Assembly (NCBI RefSeq): GCF_024519155.1
Contig: NZ_JANIFJ010000001.1
Span: forward strand, 558,001-622,000
Origin: Mangrovibrevibacter kandeliae
Lineage (GTDB): Bacteria; Pseudomonadota; Alphaproteobacteria; Rhizobiales; Rhizobiaceae
Length of the DNA: 64,000 bases
Direction of reading: 5' to 3'
In this document: positions 17,240-26,724 of the stretch, one piece after another
How positions within the stretch are numbered: position 1 is the first letter of the stretch
How the letters are laid out: each line of letters starts with the position of its first letter
Notes under the pieces: generated by a model
The model's input: only the letters and a program-made list of their open reading frames with translations
The model's database searches: none
Told to the model about the DNA's origin: nothing
Position numbers and translations under genes: made by a program

Positions 17240-19885
17240 CTAGGTGCGCGAGCGGTCCACAATATCGCGAAGATCGACTGAAATTCCATTGGATTCAGAG
17301 AGTGTCTTGAGGATGTTCTTGGCTTGTTCTCGGCGGGCGGGCTCCAGGCTCTGCCAGGAGCGGAAACTGGTGGCGAGACGGGCGGCGAGCTGCGGGTTCA
17401 ACTTGTCGATGGCAAGGAGGCGATCGGCCACCCAGCGGTAGCCTTCGCCGTCCGCCCGGTTGAAGGCGACCGGGTTGCCCGCCGCGAAGCTGCCGACGAG
17501 CGAGCGGGCACGGTTGGGATTGCGCAGCGTGAAGTCCGCATGGCCTGCGAGCGCCGCCACCCGGTCGAGCGTCCCGGCGTGCGGTGACACCGCCTGGATG
17601 GCGAACCACTTGTCGATGACGAGCGGATCGTGCCGGTGACGCGTGTAGAAGGCGGCAAGTGCCGCTTCCGTCTCGGGCTGGCCTGGAAACTGCTGGCACA
17701 GGACGGCGAGCGCGGCGAAGCGATCGGTCATGTTGTCGGCCGTCTCGAGCTGCCGCGCCGCCACGTCCGGGCGGCCTTCGGCTGCGGAGAGATAGCCGAG
17801 GGCGACGTTGCGCAGCGCGCGGCGGCCGGCGCTCGCCGCGTCGGGAGAAAAAGCACCCGCATGGGAAAGACGCTCGCGCAGGTCGGAGAAGAGGCGTGCG
17901 TCGTGTGTTCCGATTTCGCCGAGGAGGGCGGTGCGGGCCGCATGCACGGCATCGGGATCGACGTCGCGCTCGATCAGCCGCGCGATCTCCGTCTCGCTGG
18001 GAAGTGCGATTGCCTCGGCCCGCAGTGCCGGATCCAGGGCTTCGTCCGCCGCGGTCGCCGCGATGATCGAGGCGACGTCGGGACCGAAGGCCGCCGGCCG
18101 CCCGGCCTGCATAGCGCGTGCGCCGTCGCGCAGGGTCTCTCCAAGGAGGTCGGAGAGCGCCCGCCAGCGATTGAACGGAGCCGGGTCGAGCCTTGCCAGC
18201 GCCAGCCGATCCTCGCGCCGCTCGTCCATCCGCAGCGTCACCGGCGCCGAGAAGTCGCGCAGGATCGAAAGGTAGGGCCGCGCGCTGAGGCCCTCGAAGA
18301 CGAGCGTCGCCTCGCGCTCGCGCAGATGGATGACGTCGTCGACGACCTCCGCCGTTCCGGTCGGCCGAGCCTCCAGGTCTCCGCCATTGTGTCCGACGAG
18401 GCCGAAGCGCACGGGCAGGTACATCGGCTCGGTCCCGGTGCGGGCGGCGCCGGGCTGGAGGCTCTGGCGCAAGGTCAGGGTCAGCCGACCGCGCGCCGGG
18501 TCGAAGTCGTCCTCCACCGTGAGCGTCGGGGTGCCGGCCTGGTGGTACCAGAGCGCGAACTGGGCAAGGTCCTTGCCGGTGGCGTCCTCGAAGCAGCGCA
18601 GGAAGTCCTCGATCGTCGCCGCGTCGCCGTCGTGCCGCTCGAAATACAGGTCCATCCCGGCGCGGAAGCCGTCGCGGCCGAGGATGGTCTCCAGCATCCG
18701 CACGACTTCGGCGCCCTTGTCGTAGACCGTCGAGGTGTAGAAGTTGTTGATCTCGCGATACTGCTCCGGCCGCACCGGATGCTGCAGCGGACCCTGGTCC
18801 TCCGGAAACTGGTGCGCCTTCAGGTTGCGCGTGGTGGTGATCCGCTTCACCGCGCGGGACCGCTCGTCGGCCGAGAATTCCTGGTCGCGGTAGACGGTGA
18901 GGCCTTCCTTGAGGCAGAGCTGGAACCAGTCACGACAGGTGATCCGGTTGCCCGTCCAGTTGTGGAAGTATTCGTGGGCGATCACCGTTTCGACGCCGGC
19001 ATAGTCGCCGTCGGTCGCCGCGTCGGGATCGAGCAGAACGTACTTGTGGTTGAAGATGTTGAGGCCCTTGTTCTCCATCGCCCCCATGTTGAAGTCGGAG
19101 ATCGCCACCACGGAGAACACGTCGAGGTCGTATTCGCGGCCGAAGCGCGTCTCGTCCCAGCGCATCGAGCGCTTCAGCGCGTCCATCGCATAGGCCGCGC
19201 GCCCGGCCTGGCCCTTCTCGGTGTAGATGGCGAGCGCGACGTCGCGCCCGCTCAGGGTGCGGAAGCTGTCGGAGAGGACGTCGAGGTCGCCGGCGACGAG
19301 GGCGAAGAGGTAGGATGGCTTCGGGAACGGATCGTCCCAGACCGCGAAGTGGCGGCCGTCGGGCAGATCGCCGGCCTCTGCAGGATTGCCGTTCGACAGG
19401 AGCACCGGCGCCTGCGACCGGTCGGCCTCGAGCCGCACCCGGTAGGTGGAGAGGACGTCCGGCCGATCGAGGAAATAGGTGATGCGGCGAAAGCCCTCGG
19501 CCTCGCACTGCGTGCACCAGATGCCGCTGGAGCGATAGAGGCCCATCAGCTTGGTGTTGTCCTCCGGCGCAAGGCGCGTTCCGATCGCAAGCCGGAAGCG
19601 GCCGCTCGCGGGCAGTCCCTCCACGCGGAGCCGGTCCGGCGTCGCATGGTAGCGGTCGGTCGACAGGGGGCTGCCGTCGAGCGCCAGCGAGGCGAGCTCG
19701 AGCTCGTCGCCTTCGAGTTCGAGGAGCGCCGCGGTGCCGCGGCCGGGCCGACGCTCCATCTCGAGCACGCTGTCGATCTCCACGCGGCCATCGAACAGCT
19801 GCACCGTCATGTCGACGTGGTGGATGAGGAAGTCGGCCGGCTGGTAGTCCTCCAGTCGGATCGGCTGGCCCTGGTCCGTGCGCAT
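17240..19885 (-). CDS. pepN: Aminopeptidase N (M1 family)
   Basis: An 881-residue zinc aminopeptidase. The exopeptidase motif 'GAMENKGLNIFN' and the zinc site 'HEYFH' (304-308) with the third ligand E327 (HExxH-x18-E) are intact. Length matches bacterial PepN (about 870-890). It removes N-terminal residues from peptides in the cytoplasm. ATG 19885 starts the homologous region (MRTDQGQPIRLEDY); the frame is open further upstream but codes only basic low-complexity sequence. The gene is divergent from a DMT exporter, with 197 bp between. Confidence 0.94.
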   Translation of the reverse strand: MRTDQGQPIRLEDYQPADFLIHHVDMTVQLFDGRVEIDSVLEMERRPGRGTAALLELEGDELELASLALDGSPLSTDRYHATPDRLRVEGLPASGRFRLAIGTRLAPEDNTKLMGLYRSSGIWCTQCEAEGFRRITYFLDRPDVLSTYRVRLEADRSQAPVLLSNGNPAEAGDLPDGRHFAVWDDPFPKPSYLFALVAGDLDVLSDSFRTLSGRDVALAIYTEKGQAGRAAYAMDALKRSMRWDETRFGREYDLDVFSVVAISDFNMGAMENKGLNIFNHKYVLLDPDAATDGDYAGVETVIAHEYFHNWTGNRITCRDWFQLCLKEGLTVYRDQEFSADERSRAVKRITTTRNLKAHQFPEDQGPLQHPVRPEQYREINNFYTSTVYDKGAEVVRMLETILGRDGFRAGMDLYFERHDGDAATIEDFLRCFEDATGKDLAQFALWYHQAGTPTLTVEDDFDPARGRLTLTLRQSLQPGAARTGTEPMYLPVRFGLVGHNGGDLEARPTGTAEVVDDVIHLREREATLVFEGLSARPYLSILRDFSAPVTLRMDERREDRLALARLDPAPFNRWRALSDLLGETLRDGARAMQAGRPAAFGPDVASIIAATAADEALDPALRAEAIALPSETEIARLIERDVDPDAVHAARTALLGEIGTHDARLFSDLRERLSHAGAFSPDAASAGRRALRNVALGYLSAAEGRPDVAARQLETADNMTDRFAALAVLCQQFPGQPETEAALAAFYTRHRHDPLVIDKWFAIQAVSPHAGTLDRVAALAGHADFTLRNPNRARSLVGSFAAGNPVAFNRADGEGYRWVADRLLAIDKLNPQLAARLATSFRSWQSLEPARREQAKNILKTLSESNGISVDLRDIVDRSRT

Positions 19886-20082
19886 TGCTGTTTTCCCTGT
19901 CCGCAGTCGCTCGATCGAGCTTTCGCAATAGACCTCGCGCCTGCCTTTGCCAAATAAGCGGGTGGCGGCGGCTTGGAGGCGCCGCCGGCGCATCGCGCGT
20001 GCGCAAGGGCCGGATGCGTCGGGGTCAGCCCCGGGCAAGCCGTGCGGCGGATGAGACCTAAGCTTGACTTAAGGGCGGGGAC

Positions 20083-21036
20083 ATGAAGAAGCATCAGGCG
20101 GTCGGTCGGTCCGTGGCGCGACCGACCCTCGGGATCGCCTTCAAGGTCGTGTCGGTTCTCGTCTTCGTCGGGATGCAGACCTCCATCAAGCTCGCAGGCG
20201 AGGACATTCCGGCCGGCGAAATCGTCTTCTTCCGATCCTTCTTCGCGCTGATCCCCGTCTTCGCCTATCTCGTCTGGCTCGGCGACCTGAAAGGGGCGCT
20301 GAAGACCGATGACTTCATCGGTCATCTCTTCCGCGGCCTCATCGGCGTCACCTCGATGGGGCTCGGCTTCTTCGCGCTGACCCGGCTGCCCTATCCGGAG
20401 TTCATCGCGATCAGCTATGCCTCGCCGCTGCTTTCGGTCATCCTCGCAGCGCTCCTGCTGAAGGAGATCGTCCGGCTCTACCGCTGGAGCGCGGTCGTCG
20501 TCGGCCTGCTCGGCATCCTGGTCGTCACCGTGCCCGATCTCAGCATCGGCCTCGGCGATCTCGGGACGGCGGAGTCGGCCGGCCTGCTGGCCGCGCTGGC
20601 CGGTGCGGCCGTCTCGGCCGTCGCCATGGTGCAGGTGCGCAAGCTGGTGCACACCGAGACGACGGCGACCATCGTCGCCTATTTCTCGCTGACCTCGACG
20701 GGGATCGCGCTTCTGACGATCGCCTTCGGCTGGGTGATGCCGTCGCCGCAGCAATGTCTCTTCCTGGTGCTGTCGGGCCTGTGCGGCGGTGTCGGCCAGC
20801 TGCTTCTGACGTCCGCCTACCGCTATGCGGACACCTCGACGGTGGCGCCGCTCGAATACACTTCGCTGATCTTCGCGATCGGCATCGGCTTCTTCCTGTT
20901 CGACGAGACGGTGCAGATCACCACGCTGCTCGGCGGCGCCATCGTCATCGGCGCCGGCGTCTTCATCATCTTCCGCGAGGGCCGCCTCGGCATTTCCCGG
21001 TCGAAGGCCAAGCAGGTCACGCCGCCGCAGAGCTGA
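20083..21036 (+). CDS. DMT-superfamily transporter (EamA/RhaT type)
   Basis: A 317-residue protein with ten hydrophobic helices arranged as two EamA repeats (about 17-150 and 165-300). The first repeat contains the usual 'LFRGLIGVTSMGLGFFALTR' region and 'YASPLLSVIL'. Such proteins export metabolites or amines across the inner membrane, but the substrate cannot be read from sequence. The ATG follows GGGCGGGGAC. The gene converges with an MFS transporter gene 29 bp away; no clear terminator is seen between them. Confidence 0.85.
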   Translation: MKKHQAVGRSVARPTLGIAFKVVSVLVFVGMQTSIKLAGEDIPAGEIVFFRSFFALIPVFAYLVWLGDLKGALKTDDFIGHLFRGLIGVTSMGLGFFALTRLPYPEFIAISYASPLLSVILAALLLKEIVRLYRWSAVVVGLLGILVVTVPDLSIGLGDLGTAESAGLLAALAGAAVSAVAMVQVRKLVHTETTATIVAYFSLTSTGIALLTIAFGWVMPSPQQCLFLVLSGLCGGVGQLLLTSAYRYADTSTVAPLEYTSLIFAIGIGFFLFDETVQITTLLGGAIVIGAGVFIIFREGRLGISRSKAKQVTPPQS

Positions 21037-21065
21037 GCGCCGCGGCGGCGGCTGTGGCGCCGGTG

Positions 21066-22313
21066 CTACTCCGCCGCCACCTGCTCGGCACGCGGGTCGA
21101 GCGCGAGCGTCGTCGGGGTCTGCGGCCGGGTGACCGGAATAACCGGCACGTCCGACTTCTCCTCCACCGGCGGCGCGCTGCGGCGGAAGGTGCGGTAGAA
21201 GGCATAGAGCGCGAAGGCCGCGTTGCCCGCGCCGACGGCGAGGAAGATGCCGCTCGGGCCGTAGCCGTCCATCAGGCTCGCGGCGACCATCGGGCCGCCC
21301 ATCGTGCCGAAGCCATAGAGGATCAGGAGGCCGCTCGAGATCTTCAGGAAATCCTGGTCGGCGGCATAGTCGTTGGCGTGCGCCACCGCGAGCGAGTAGG
21401 CGGGATAGAGGACGGCGCCCAGTACGAAGGCCGCGCCGAAGAGCGGCAGTGGCGTGTTCAGGCCCGACACCAGCGTCAGGATCGAGACGGCAAAGCCGAT
21501 CGTGCCGGCGAGCGCCATCACGTACCGCCGGTCGAAGCGGTCGGACAAGCGGCCGAGCGGGAACTGGCAGACGATGCCGCCGGCCATGGTGGCGACGAGC
21601 AGCGTCGCGATCTCGGCCGTCGAGAAGCCGAGCTTGTTGCCGAAGACCGGCGACATCGAGTTCCAGGCGCCGGCGTTGATGCCGGCGAGGAAGACGCCGA
21701 CCGCCGCCGCCGGCGAATTGCGATAGATCAGCGGCAGGTCCATCGTCGCCGTGGTCAGGTCCTTCGGCGCCGGCGCCTTCGACAGCGCCGTCGGCAGCAC
21801 GGCGAAGGCGAACAGGATGGCGCAGATCATGAAGGGATTGGTCAGCTCCGGCCGGCTGAGCGGCATGATGTACTGCCCGCCCATCATGCCCACCATCGTC
21901 ACGACCATGTAGAGCGAGAAGACGGTGCCGCGGGTCTCGTTGGTCACGCGCTCGTTCAGCCAGCTCTCGACGATCATGTAGCAGCCGGCGAGCGCGAAGC
22001 CGGACAGGCCGCGGATGAAGATCCAGGCGATCGGATGGACGTTCAGCGCGTGGAGGAGGACGGCGATTGCCAGAAGCGCGGCGAGGCTCGTGAAGGTGCG
22101 CACATGTCCGGCGCGGCGCACCAGCGGCGGCACGAAGATGCAGCCGAGCGTGAAGGCGACGGCGTAGCCCGTGCCGATGAGGCCGATCTCGTAGGGCGAC
22201 CAGCCCTCGATCGAGCCGCGCACCGGCAGAAGGATGCCTTCCAGCCCGGCGCCCGCCATCAGGAACAGCGTCGAGGTCAGGAGCGAGAAGATCGGAAGAA
22301 TGGGCACGGACAT
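21066..22313 (-). CDS. MFS transporter (YcaD-like)
   Basis: A 415-residue protein with twelve hydrophobic helices and a central loop, as in the major facilitator superfamily. The motif 'GRLSDRFDRRYVMALAG' between helices 8 and 9 is a good MFS motif A. The N-terminus 'ILPIFSLLTSTLFLMAGAGLEG' and the 'MIVESWLNE' stretch in helix 5 resemble the YcaD group, whose substrates are unknown. I place the start at 22313 (MSVPILP); an in-frame ATG at 22391 would add 26 basic residues that do not look like a membrane protein start. It probably forms a single-gene unit. Confidence 0.82.
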   Translation of the reverse strand: MSVPILPIFSLLTSTLFLMAGAGLEGILLPVRGSIEGWSPYEIGLIGTGYAVAFTLGCIFVPPLVRRAGHVRTFTSLAALLAIAVLLHALNVHPIAWIFIRGLSGFALAGCYMIVESWLNERVTNETRGTVFSLYMVVTMVGMMGGQYIMPLSRPELTNPFMICAILFAFAVLPTALSKAPAPKDLTTATMDLPLIYRNSPAAAVGVFLAGINAGAWNSMSPVFGNKLGFSTAEIATLLVATMAGGIVCQFPLGRLSDRFDRRYVMALAGTIGFAVSILTLVSGLNTPLPLFGAAFVLGAVLYPAYSLAVAHANDYAADQDFLKISSGLLILYGFGTMGGPMVAASLMDGYGPSGIFLAVGAGNAAFALYAFYRTFRRSAPPVEEKSDVPVIPVTRPQTPTTLALDPRAEQVAAE

Positions 22314-22462
22314 GATGAAGAAGCCTTGGAAGCGTCGGCGACCGCATCCCGAAGCGAATCGCCGAAGGCCGGGATGTACGCGAGCTGTCACCGTTCGGCT
22401 GGCGTCATAGAGACGGGTTGTGTCGTGTTTCCGACAGGAATTCGGTTGCGGCGTGTCGAAGC

Positions 22463-23428
22463 TTACGCAGAGCCTGCGGCGAGTGCGTCGAGCTTCTCCT
22501 TGAGGCTGAGGAGATCGCGCCAGGCATGCCGCTTCTGCGCCGGCTGGCGCAGGAGATAGGCCGGATGCAGCATGGCCATGGCCGGGATCGTCTCGCCCGG
22601 ACCGAGGCCGAAGCTGTAGCTCGTCCAGCGGCCCCGCAGGCGCAGAATGCCCTCCTGCGTCTGCAGCACCATCTTGGCGGACGGCGAGCCGAGGCAGATC
22701 AGCACCTTGGGCCGCACGAGCTGGATGTGGCGCGTCAGGAACGGGCGGCAGATCTCGGTTTCGGCCGGGGTCGGTGCGCGGTTGCCGGGCGGCCGCCAGG
22801 GCACGGTGTTGGTGACACGCACCCTGTCGCGCTCGAGTCCGATCGCTTCCAGCATCCGGTTGAGGAACTGCCCGGAGCGGCCGACGAAGGGGTGGCCGGC
22901 GAGGTCCTCCTCGCGGCCCGGCGCCTCGCCGATCAGCATCAGGTCGGCCTGGGGGTCGCCATCGCCGAAGACGAGGCTGGAGGCGGTGAGCCTGAGATTG
23001 CAGCTCGTGAACCCCGCGAGCGTCTCGCGCAGCTCATCGAGCGTCGCAGCCGATGCGGCGCGCTCGCGCGCGTCTGCGATGGCGATCTCGTCCGGCACGG
23101 CAACGGCCGTCGCGGGAAAGGCGCCACCCGCCTCGGCCTCGCCCTGTGGCAGCGCCCGCTCCGCAGGCTGCGCCGGGCTGCCCGCAGGCACCGCCACCGC
23201 CGCCCGGCCTTCCGGAGTGGGTGGATGGGCGGGTCGTTCGGCTCGCTCCGCGGCCTCTGCTGCGGTCTCGGCGAACCGGTCGCGCGGCGCCTCGGACACC
23301 AGGGCATCGATGCCGGCGTCGCGGAACCAAGCGATGAGGGCCGCAGCGGCCTGAGGGGAGAGCGGGGACGTCTCGGCGTGCATCGGGACTTGGTGTAGCG
23401 CCTTTGTCGCTCCGAGGCGATCCTCCAT
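22463..23428 (-). CDS. Family 4 uracil-DNA glycosylase
   Basis: A 321-residue protein. The first 130 residues are a poorly conserved, Ala/Pro-rich extension; the last 190 form the family 4 UDG fold: 'GEAPGREEDLAGHPFVGRSG' (motif A with the catalytic-region E and D), 'NTVPWRPPGNRAPTP', and the C-terminal 'MLHPAYLL' (motif B). It would excise uracil from DNA. The iron-sulphur cysteines are incomplete: the N-terminal CxxC of the family is here 'SCNLR' with one Cys, while later Cys residues lie in 'EICRP' and 'LICLG'. The ATG overlaps the stop of the upstream SMR gene (TGATG). Confidence 0.85.
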   Translation of the reverse strand: MEDRLGATKALHQVPMHAETSPLSPQAAAALIAWFRDAGIDALVSEAPRDRFAETAAEAAERAERPAHPPTPEGRAAVAVPAGSPAQPAERALPQGEAEAGGAFPATAVAVPDEIAIADARERAASAATLDELRETLAGFTSCNLRLTASSLVFGDGDPQADLMLIGEAPGREEDLAGHPFVGRSGQFLNRMLEAIGLERDRVRVTNTVPWRPPGNRAPTPAETEICRPFLTRHIQLVRPKVLICLGSPSAKMVLQTQEGILRLRGRWTSYSFGLGPGETIPAMAMLHPAYLLRQPAQKRHAWRDLLSLKEKLDALAAGSA

Positions 23429-23757
23429 CAGTGGCCGACGCTGCGTGACAGGAGGTTGATGACGAGGACGCCGGCGAGGATCAACCCGATCCCGACGAGT
23501 CCGGCCGCGTCGATCGGCTGGCGGAACCACAGACGGTCGATCGTCGCCAGAATGACGATCCCGGCGCCGGACCAGATGGCATAGACAAGGCCGACCGGCA
23601 TCGTGCGCAGCGGCTGCGCCAGGAAGTAGAAGGCGAGGGCATAGGCCACCACCGTCAGCAGCGACGGCGTCAGCCGGGTGAAGCCGGCAGACGACTTCAG
23701 CGCCGTGGTGCCGACGATCTCGCAGAGGATGGCGACGAGGAGGATGATGGCATTCAC
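23428..23757 (-). CDS. Small multidrug resistance (SMR) efflux protein
   Basis: A 109-residue protein with four transmembrane helices. The essential glutamate in helix 1 is present at E13 (in 'CEIVGTTALK'), as E14 is in EmrE, and 'YAIWSGAG' in helix 3 is the family signature. It would exchange protons for small cations as an antiparallel dimer in the inner membrane. No second SMR gene is adjacent, so it is a homodimer type. It shares TGATG with the downstream uracil-DNA glycosylase gene, so the two are translationally coupled even though the functions appear unrelated. Confidence 0.88.
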   Translation of the reverse strand: MNAIILLVAILCEIVGTTALKSSAGFTRLTPSLLTVVAYALAFYFLAQPLRTMPVGLVYAIWSGAGIVILATIDRLWFRQPIDAAGLVGIGLILAGVLVINLLSRSVGH

Positions 23758-23940
23758 GGCGGGCTCCCAGGGCGTCGAGGGGCTCTATCGCGGGTCGACG
23801 GCCAGACGGTCAAGCCGCCGCCGCCGGCCCGTGGTTGCTCCGCCGGCAGATCCGTCTAGAACCCTTGGCAGGGCCGCGGCCGTCATGCCGCCGCGCCGCG
23901 GTTCCCACACGCTGACCCTCCTATCGAACCCCAGCGAGGA

Positions 23941-25608
23941 ATGATGAGCCAGACGACGAACCTCCCCGAACGCGAAGCGATGGAGTTCGACGTCGTCATC
24001 GTCGGCGCGGGGCCGGCTGGACTGGCGGCGGCGATCCGGTTGAAGCAGCTCGACCCGGAGCTGTCGGTGGTGGTGCTGGAGAAGGCGGCCGAAGTGGGCG
24101 CCCATGTCCTGTCGGGCTGCGTGCTCGATCCGTCGGCGCTCGACTGGCTGCTGCCGGAGTGGCGGACCGAGGAGACGCCGATCCAGACGCCGGTCACCGA
24201 CGACCGCTTCTACCTCTATGGCGCCGGGGGGTCGGTTCGCCTGCCCAACGCGCTGATGCCGAAGCTGATGGGCAATCACGGCAACTTCGTCGTCTCGCTC
24301 GGCCTCGTCTGCAAGTGGCTTGCCGAGAAGGCGGAAGCGCTCGGCGTCGAGATCTATCCGGGGTTTGCGGCAAGCGAGCTTCTCACCGATGCGAGCGGCA
24401 CCTTGCTCGGCGTCGCCACCGGCGACATGGGCGTCCAGCGCGACGGCACGCCCGGTCCGATGTACCAGCGAGGCATGGCGCTCCTCGGCAAGTACGTGCT
24501 GATCGGGGAGGGCGTGCGCGGATCGCTCGCCAAGCGGCTGATCGCTGGGCATGGCCTTGACGCAGGGCGAGAGCCGCCGAAGTTCGGCATCGGGATCAAG
24601 GAGTTGTGGGAGATCGATCCGGCCAGGCACCAGCCGGGACGGGTGCAGCACTCCTTCGGCTGGCCGCTGGATCTCGCCACCGGTGGCGGCTCCTTCCTGT
24701 ATCATCTTGAGAACAATCAGGTTTACGTCGGGTTCGTGGTTCACTTGAACTACCGGAACCCGTATCTCTCGCCGTTCGAGGAGTTCCAGCGTTTCAAGAC
24801 CCATCCGGACGTCGCGCCGCTGCTCGCCGGCGGCAAACGCATCGCCTACGGGGCCCGCGCCATCACCGAGGGCGGCTGGCAGTCGGTGCCGAAGCTCGCC
24901 TTCCCCGGCGGCGCGCTGATCGGCTGTTCGGCCGGATTCGTCAACGTGCCGCGCATCAAGGGCGTCCACAACGCCATGGAATCGGGCATGCAGGCGGCCG
25001 AGGCGGCGGCGGCGGCGATCGCCGCGGGGCGGTCGCACGACACACTCGAAGCCTATGAAGCGGGCTGGCGCAGCTCCTCCATCGGCCGCGACCTCTATCC
25101 CGTGCGAAACGTGAAGCCGCTCTGGTCGCGGTGGGGCACCGGTCTCGGCGTCCTCCTCGGCGGGATCGACATGTGGACCAACAGCCTGTTCGGCGTGTCG
25201 CTGTTCGGCACGCTCGGCCACGGCAAGCCCGATCACGCGGCGACCGAGCCGGCGGCACGGCACCAGCCCATTCCCTACGACAAACCCGACGGCGTTCTCA
25301 CCTTCGACCGCCTGTCCTCGGTGTTCCTGTCCAACACCAACCACGAGGAGGACCAGCCGGTCCATCTCGTGGTCAAGGACATGGCGCTGCAGAAGCGGTC
25401 GGAACACGACGTCTATGCGGGGCCGTCGCAGCGCTACTGCCCGGCGGCGGTCTACGAATGGGTGGAAGAGGCGGGGGCCGAGCCGCGCTTCGTGATCAAC
25501 GCGCAGAACTGCGTCCACTGCAAGACCTGCGACATCAAGGACCCGAACCAGAACATCGAGTGGGTGCCGCCGCAGGGCGGTGAGGGACCGGTCTACCAGG
25601 TGATGTGA
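23941..25608 (+). CDS. Electron transfer flavoprotein-ubiquinone oxidoreductase
   Basis: A 555-residue inner-membrane enzyme that passes electrons from ETF (beta-oxidation, amino acid catabolism) to ubiquinone. The FAD-binding 'VVIVGAGPAGLAAAI' is at about residues 17-31. 'GCSAGFVNVPRIKGVHNAMESG' spans the flavin-binding region of the GR2 fold, and the C-terminal 4Fe-4S motif is 'CVHCKTCDIKDP'. Length fits the bacterial enzyme (about 550). Two adjacent ATGs (23941 and 23944) follow GAGGA; either could be used. No etfAB genes are in the window. Confidence 0.94.
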   Translation: MMSQTTNLPEREAMEFDVVIVGAGPAGLAAAIRLKQLDPELSVVVLEKAAEVGAHVLSGCVLDPSALDWLLPEWRTEETPIQTPVTDDRFYLYGAGGSVRLPNALMPKLMGNHGNFVVSLGLVCKWLAEKAEALGVEIYPGFAASELLTDASGTLLGVATGDMGVQRDGTPGPMYQRGMALLGKYVLIGEGVRGSLAKRLIAGHGLDAGREPPKFGIGIKELWEIDPARHQPGRVQHSFGWPLDLATGGGSFLYHLENNQVYVGFVVHLNYRNPYLSPFEEFQRFKTHPDVAPLLAGGKRIAYGARAITEGGWQSVPKLAFPGGALIGCSAGFVNVPRIKGVHNAMESGMQAAEAAAAAIAAGRSHDTLEAYEAGWRSSSIGRDLYPVRNVKPLWSRWGTGLGVLLGGIDMWTNSLFGVSLFGTLGHGKPDHAATEPAARHQPIPYDKPDGVLTFDRLSSVFLSNTNHEEDQPVHLVVKDMALQKRSEHDVYAGPSQRYCPAAVYEWVEEAGAEPRFVINAQNCVHCKTCDIKDPNQNIEWVPPQGGEGPVYQVM

Positions 25609-25650
25609 GGCCGTCGATCGGCGGCTGCGATCCTCGGTCGATCCAGCGAA

Positions 25651-25671
25651 GACGGCCGAGGTCCGGCCGTC
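25651..25671. terminator. Bidirectional hairpin between convergent genes
   Basis: GACGGCCG (25651-25658), loop AGGTC, and CGGCCGTC (25664-25671) form a perfect 8-bp stem between the ETF-QO stop and the converging methyltransferase stop. There is no T-run on either side, so it may act as a weak bidirectional terminator or as an mRNA 3'-end protector. Confidence 0.4.
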
Positions 25672-25686
25672 CCGCTTCGTCGTCGC

Positions 25687-26724
25687 TCAGCGCGTCTCGA
25701 TGATCCCGTAGAGGATGTTGCGGTTCGCCCCGAACTCGACGCGGCTGTCGACCTGGTTGCGGTCGACGCTGCGGTTGACGATGCCCCACATCTCCGCTTC
25801 GGAGCGCAGGATCAGCGGCCAGTTCATGAAGGTTTCCATGAAGCCGTCGTCCCGGATGTCGTCGAAGAAGTTGGCGAACAGGAACGTGCCGCCGGGCTTC
25901 AGGAGCGACAGGCACTTGCGTGTCAGGCGGACGGCGACCGCCTCCGGGAGGTAGTCGTAGAGGCCGGCCGCGTAGACGAAGTCGAACGTGCCGAGCGGAT
26001 AGGCGTCGGTGAGAAGCCCCTTCACCGAGCCGTTCATCGGGTCGATGACCGTGCCGGCATGGTCCCGCGTCATGGTGCCGACGCTGTGCGGATCCTGGTC
26101 GAGCGCCACCCACCGCTCGATCCGGCCTTTGGCGAGCGCCTGCGACAGTTCTGCCTCGCGCAGGTGGCCGGCGGCGATCGTCAGCACCTCGATCGGCGTC
26201 TCGCGGCTCGACGCGATGGAGTCCACGTGGCGGGCGAGCAGCTCGCGGCGCTCCCTGACGGCCGCCGCTGCAGGCGCGCTGCTGGTGTAGTCATAAAGGG
26301 TCCGACCGTTGGCCGAGGTCTCGGCGATCGCCGGGGCCGCCGTCTCGTGGCCGTAGATGAAGTCGAGCAGCCCCGCATCGCCGGAGTAGCCGCGCGGCTT
26401 CTCGAAGGACCACCGGGTGAACGGATCCTCGTGGATGAAGGTCGCGACCGGGTGGGCCTGCGCCAGCGGCACGAGATCGCGCCAGACGTCCGCCGGCAGC
26501 GTCCGGCGAAGGCGGTTGAGCTGGAGGAAGATGTCGTGCAGGACGCCAGCCGGCGCTGCGCCGTTTTCGAAGCGCTGCTGCGCGCGCTGCAGCACCAGCA
26601 TGAGCTCCGCTTCGCCCTCGCCGATGGCGGCGCCGGCCGGCCGCTGCTTCGCGGTCTCGGTCTGTGCTGCGATCTGCTCCGGCGTGATCAGACTCTCACC
26701 GTCGAATGCAAACTGTGTATTCAC
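25687..26724 (-). CDS. SAM-dependent methyltransferase, PhcB-like (3-OH-fatty acid methyl ester type)
   Basis: A 345-residue protein. An N-terminal helical region (about 1-110) precedes 'FEKPRGYSGDAGLLDFIYG' (near 116-134), a hallmark of proteins annotated as extracellular factor 3-hydroxypalmitic acid methyl ester (3-OH PAME) synthases of the PhcB type. A Rossmann-like methyltransferase core follows: 'VLTIAAGHLREAE' (motif I), 'WVALDQDPHS' (acidic residue for the SAM ribose), 'TFDFVYAAGLYDYL' and 'LLKPGGTFLFANF'. PhcB in Ralstonia makes the quorum signal 3-OH PAME. No phcS/phcR-like pair is nearby. It is divergent from a GGDEF-EAL gene. Family assignment is by recall; the product made here is inferred. 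Confidence 0.65.
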   Translation of the reverse strand: MNTQFAFDGESLITPEQIAAQTETAKQRPAGAAIGEGEAELMLVLQRAQQRFENGAAPAGVLHDIFLQLNRLRRTLPADVWRDLVPLAQAHPVATFIHEDPFTRWSFEKPRGYSGDAGLLDFIYGHETAAPAIAETSANGRTLYDYTSSAPAAAAVRERRELLARHVDSIASSRETPIEVLTIAAGHLREAELSQALAKGRIERWVALDQDPHSVGTMTRDHAGTVIDPMNGSVKGLLTDAYPLGTFDFVYAAGLYDYLPEAVAVRLTRKCLSLLKPGGTFLFANFFDDIRDDGFMETFMNWPLILRSEAEMWGIVNRSVDRNQVDSRVEFGANRNILYGIIETR

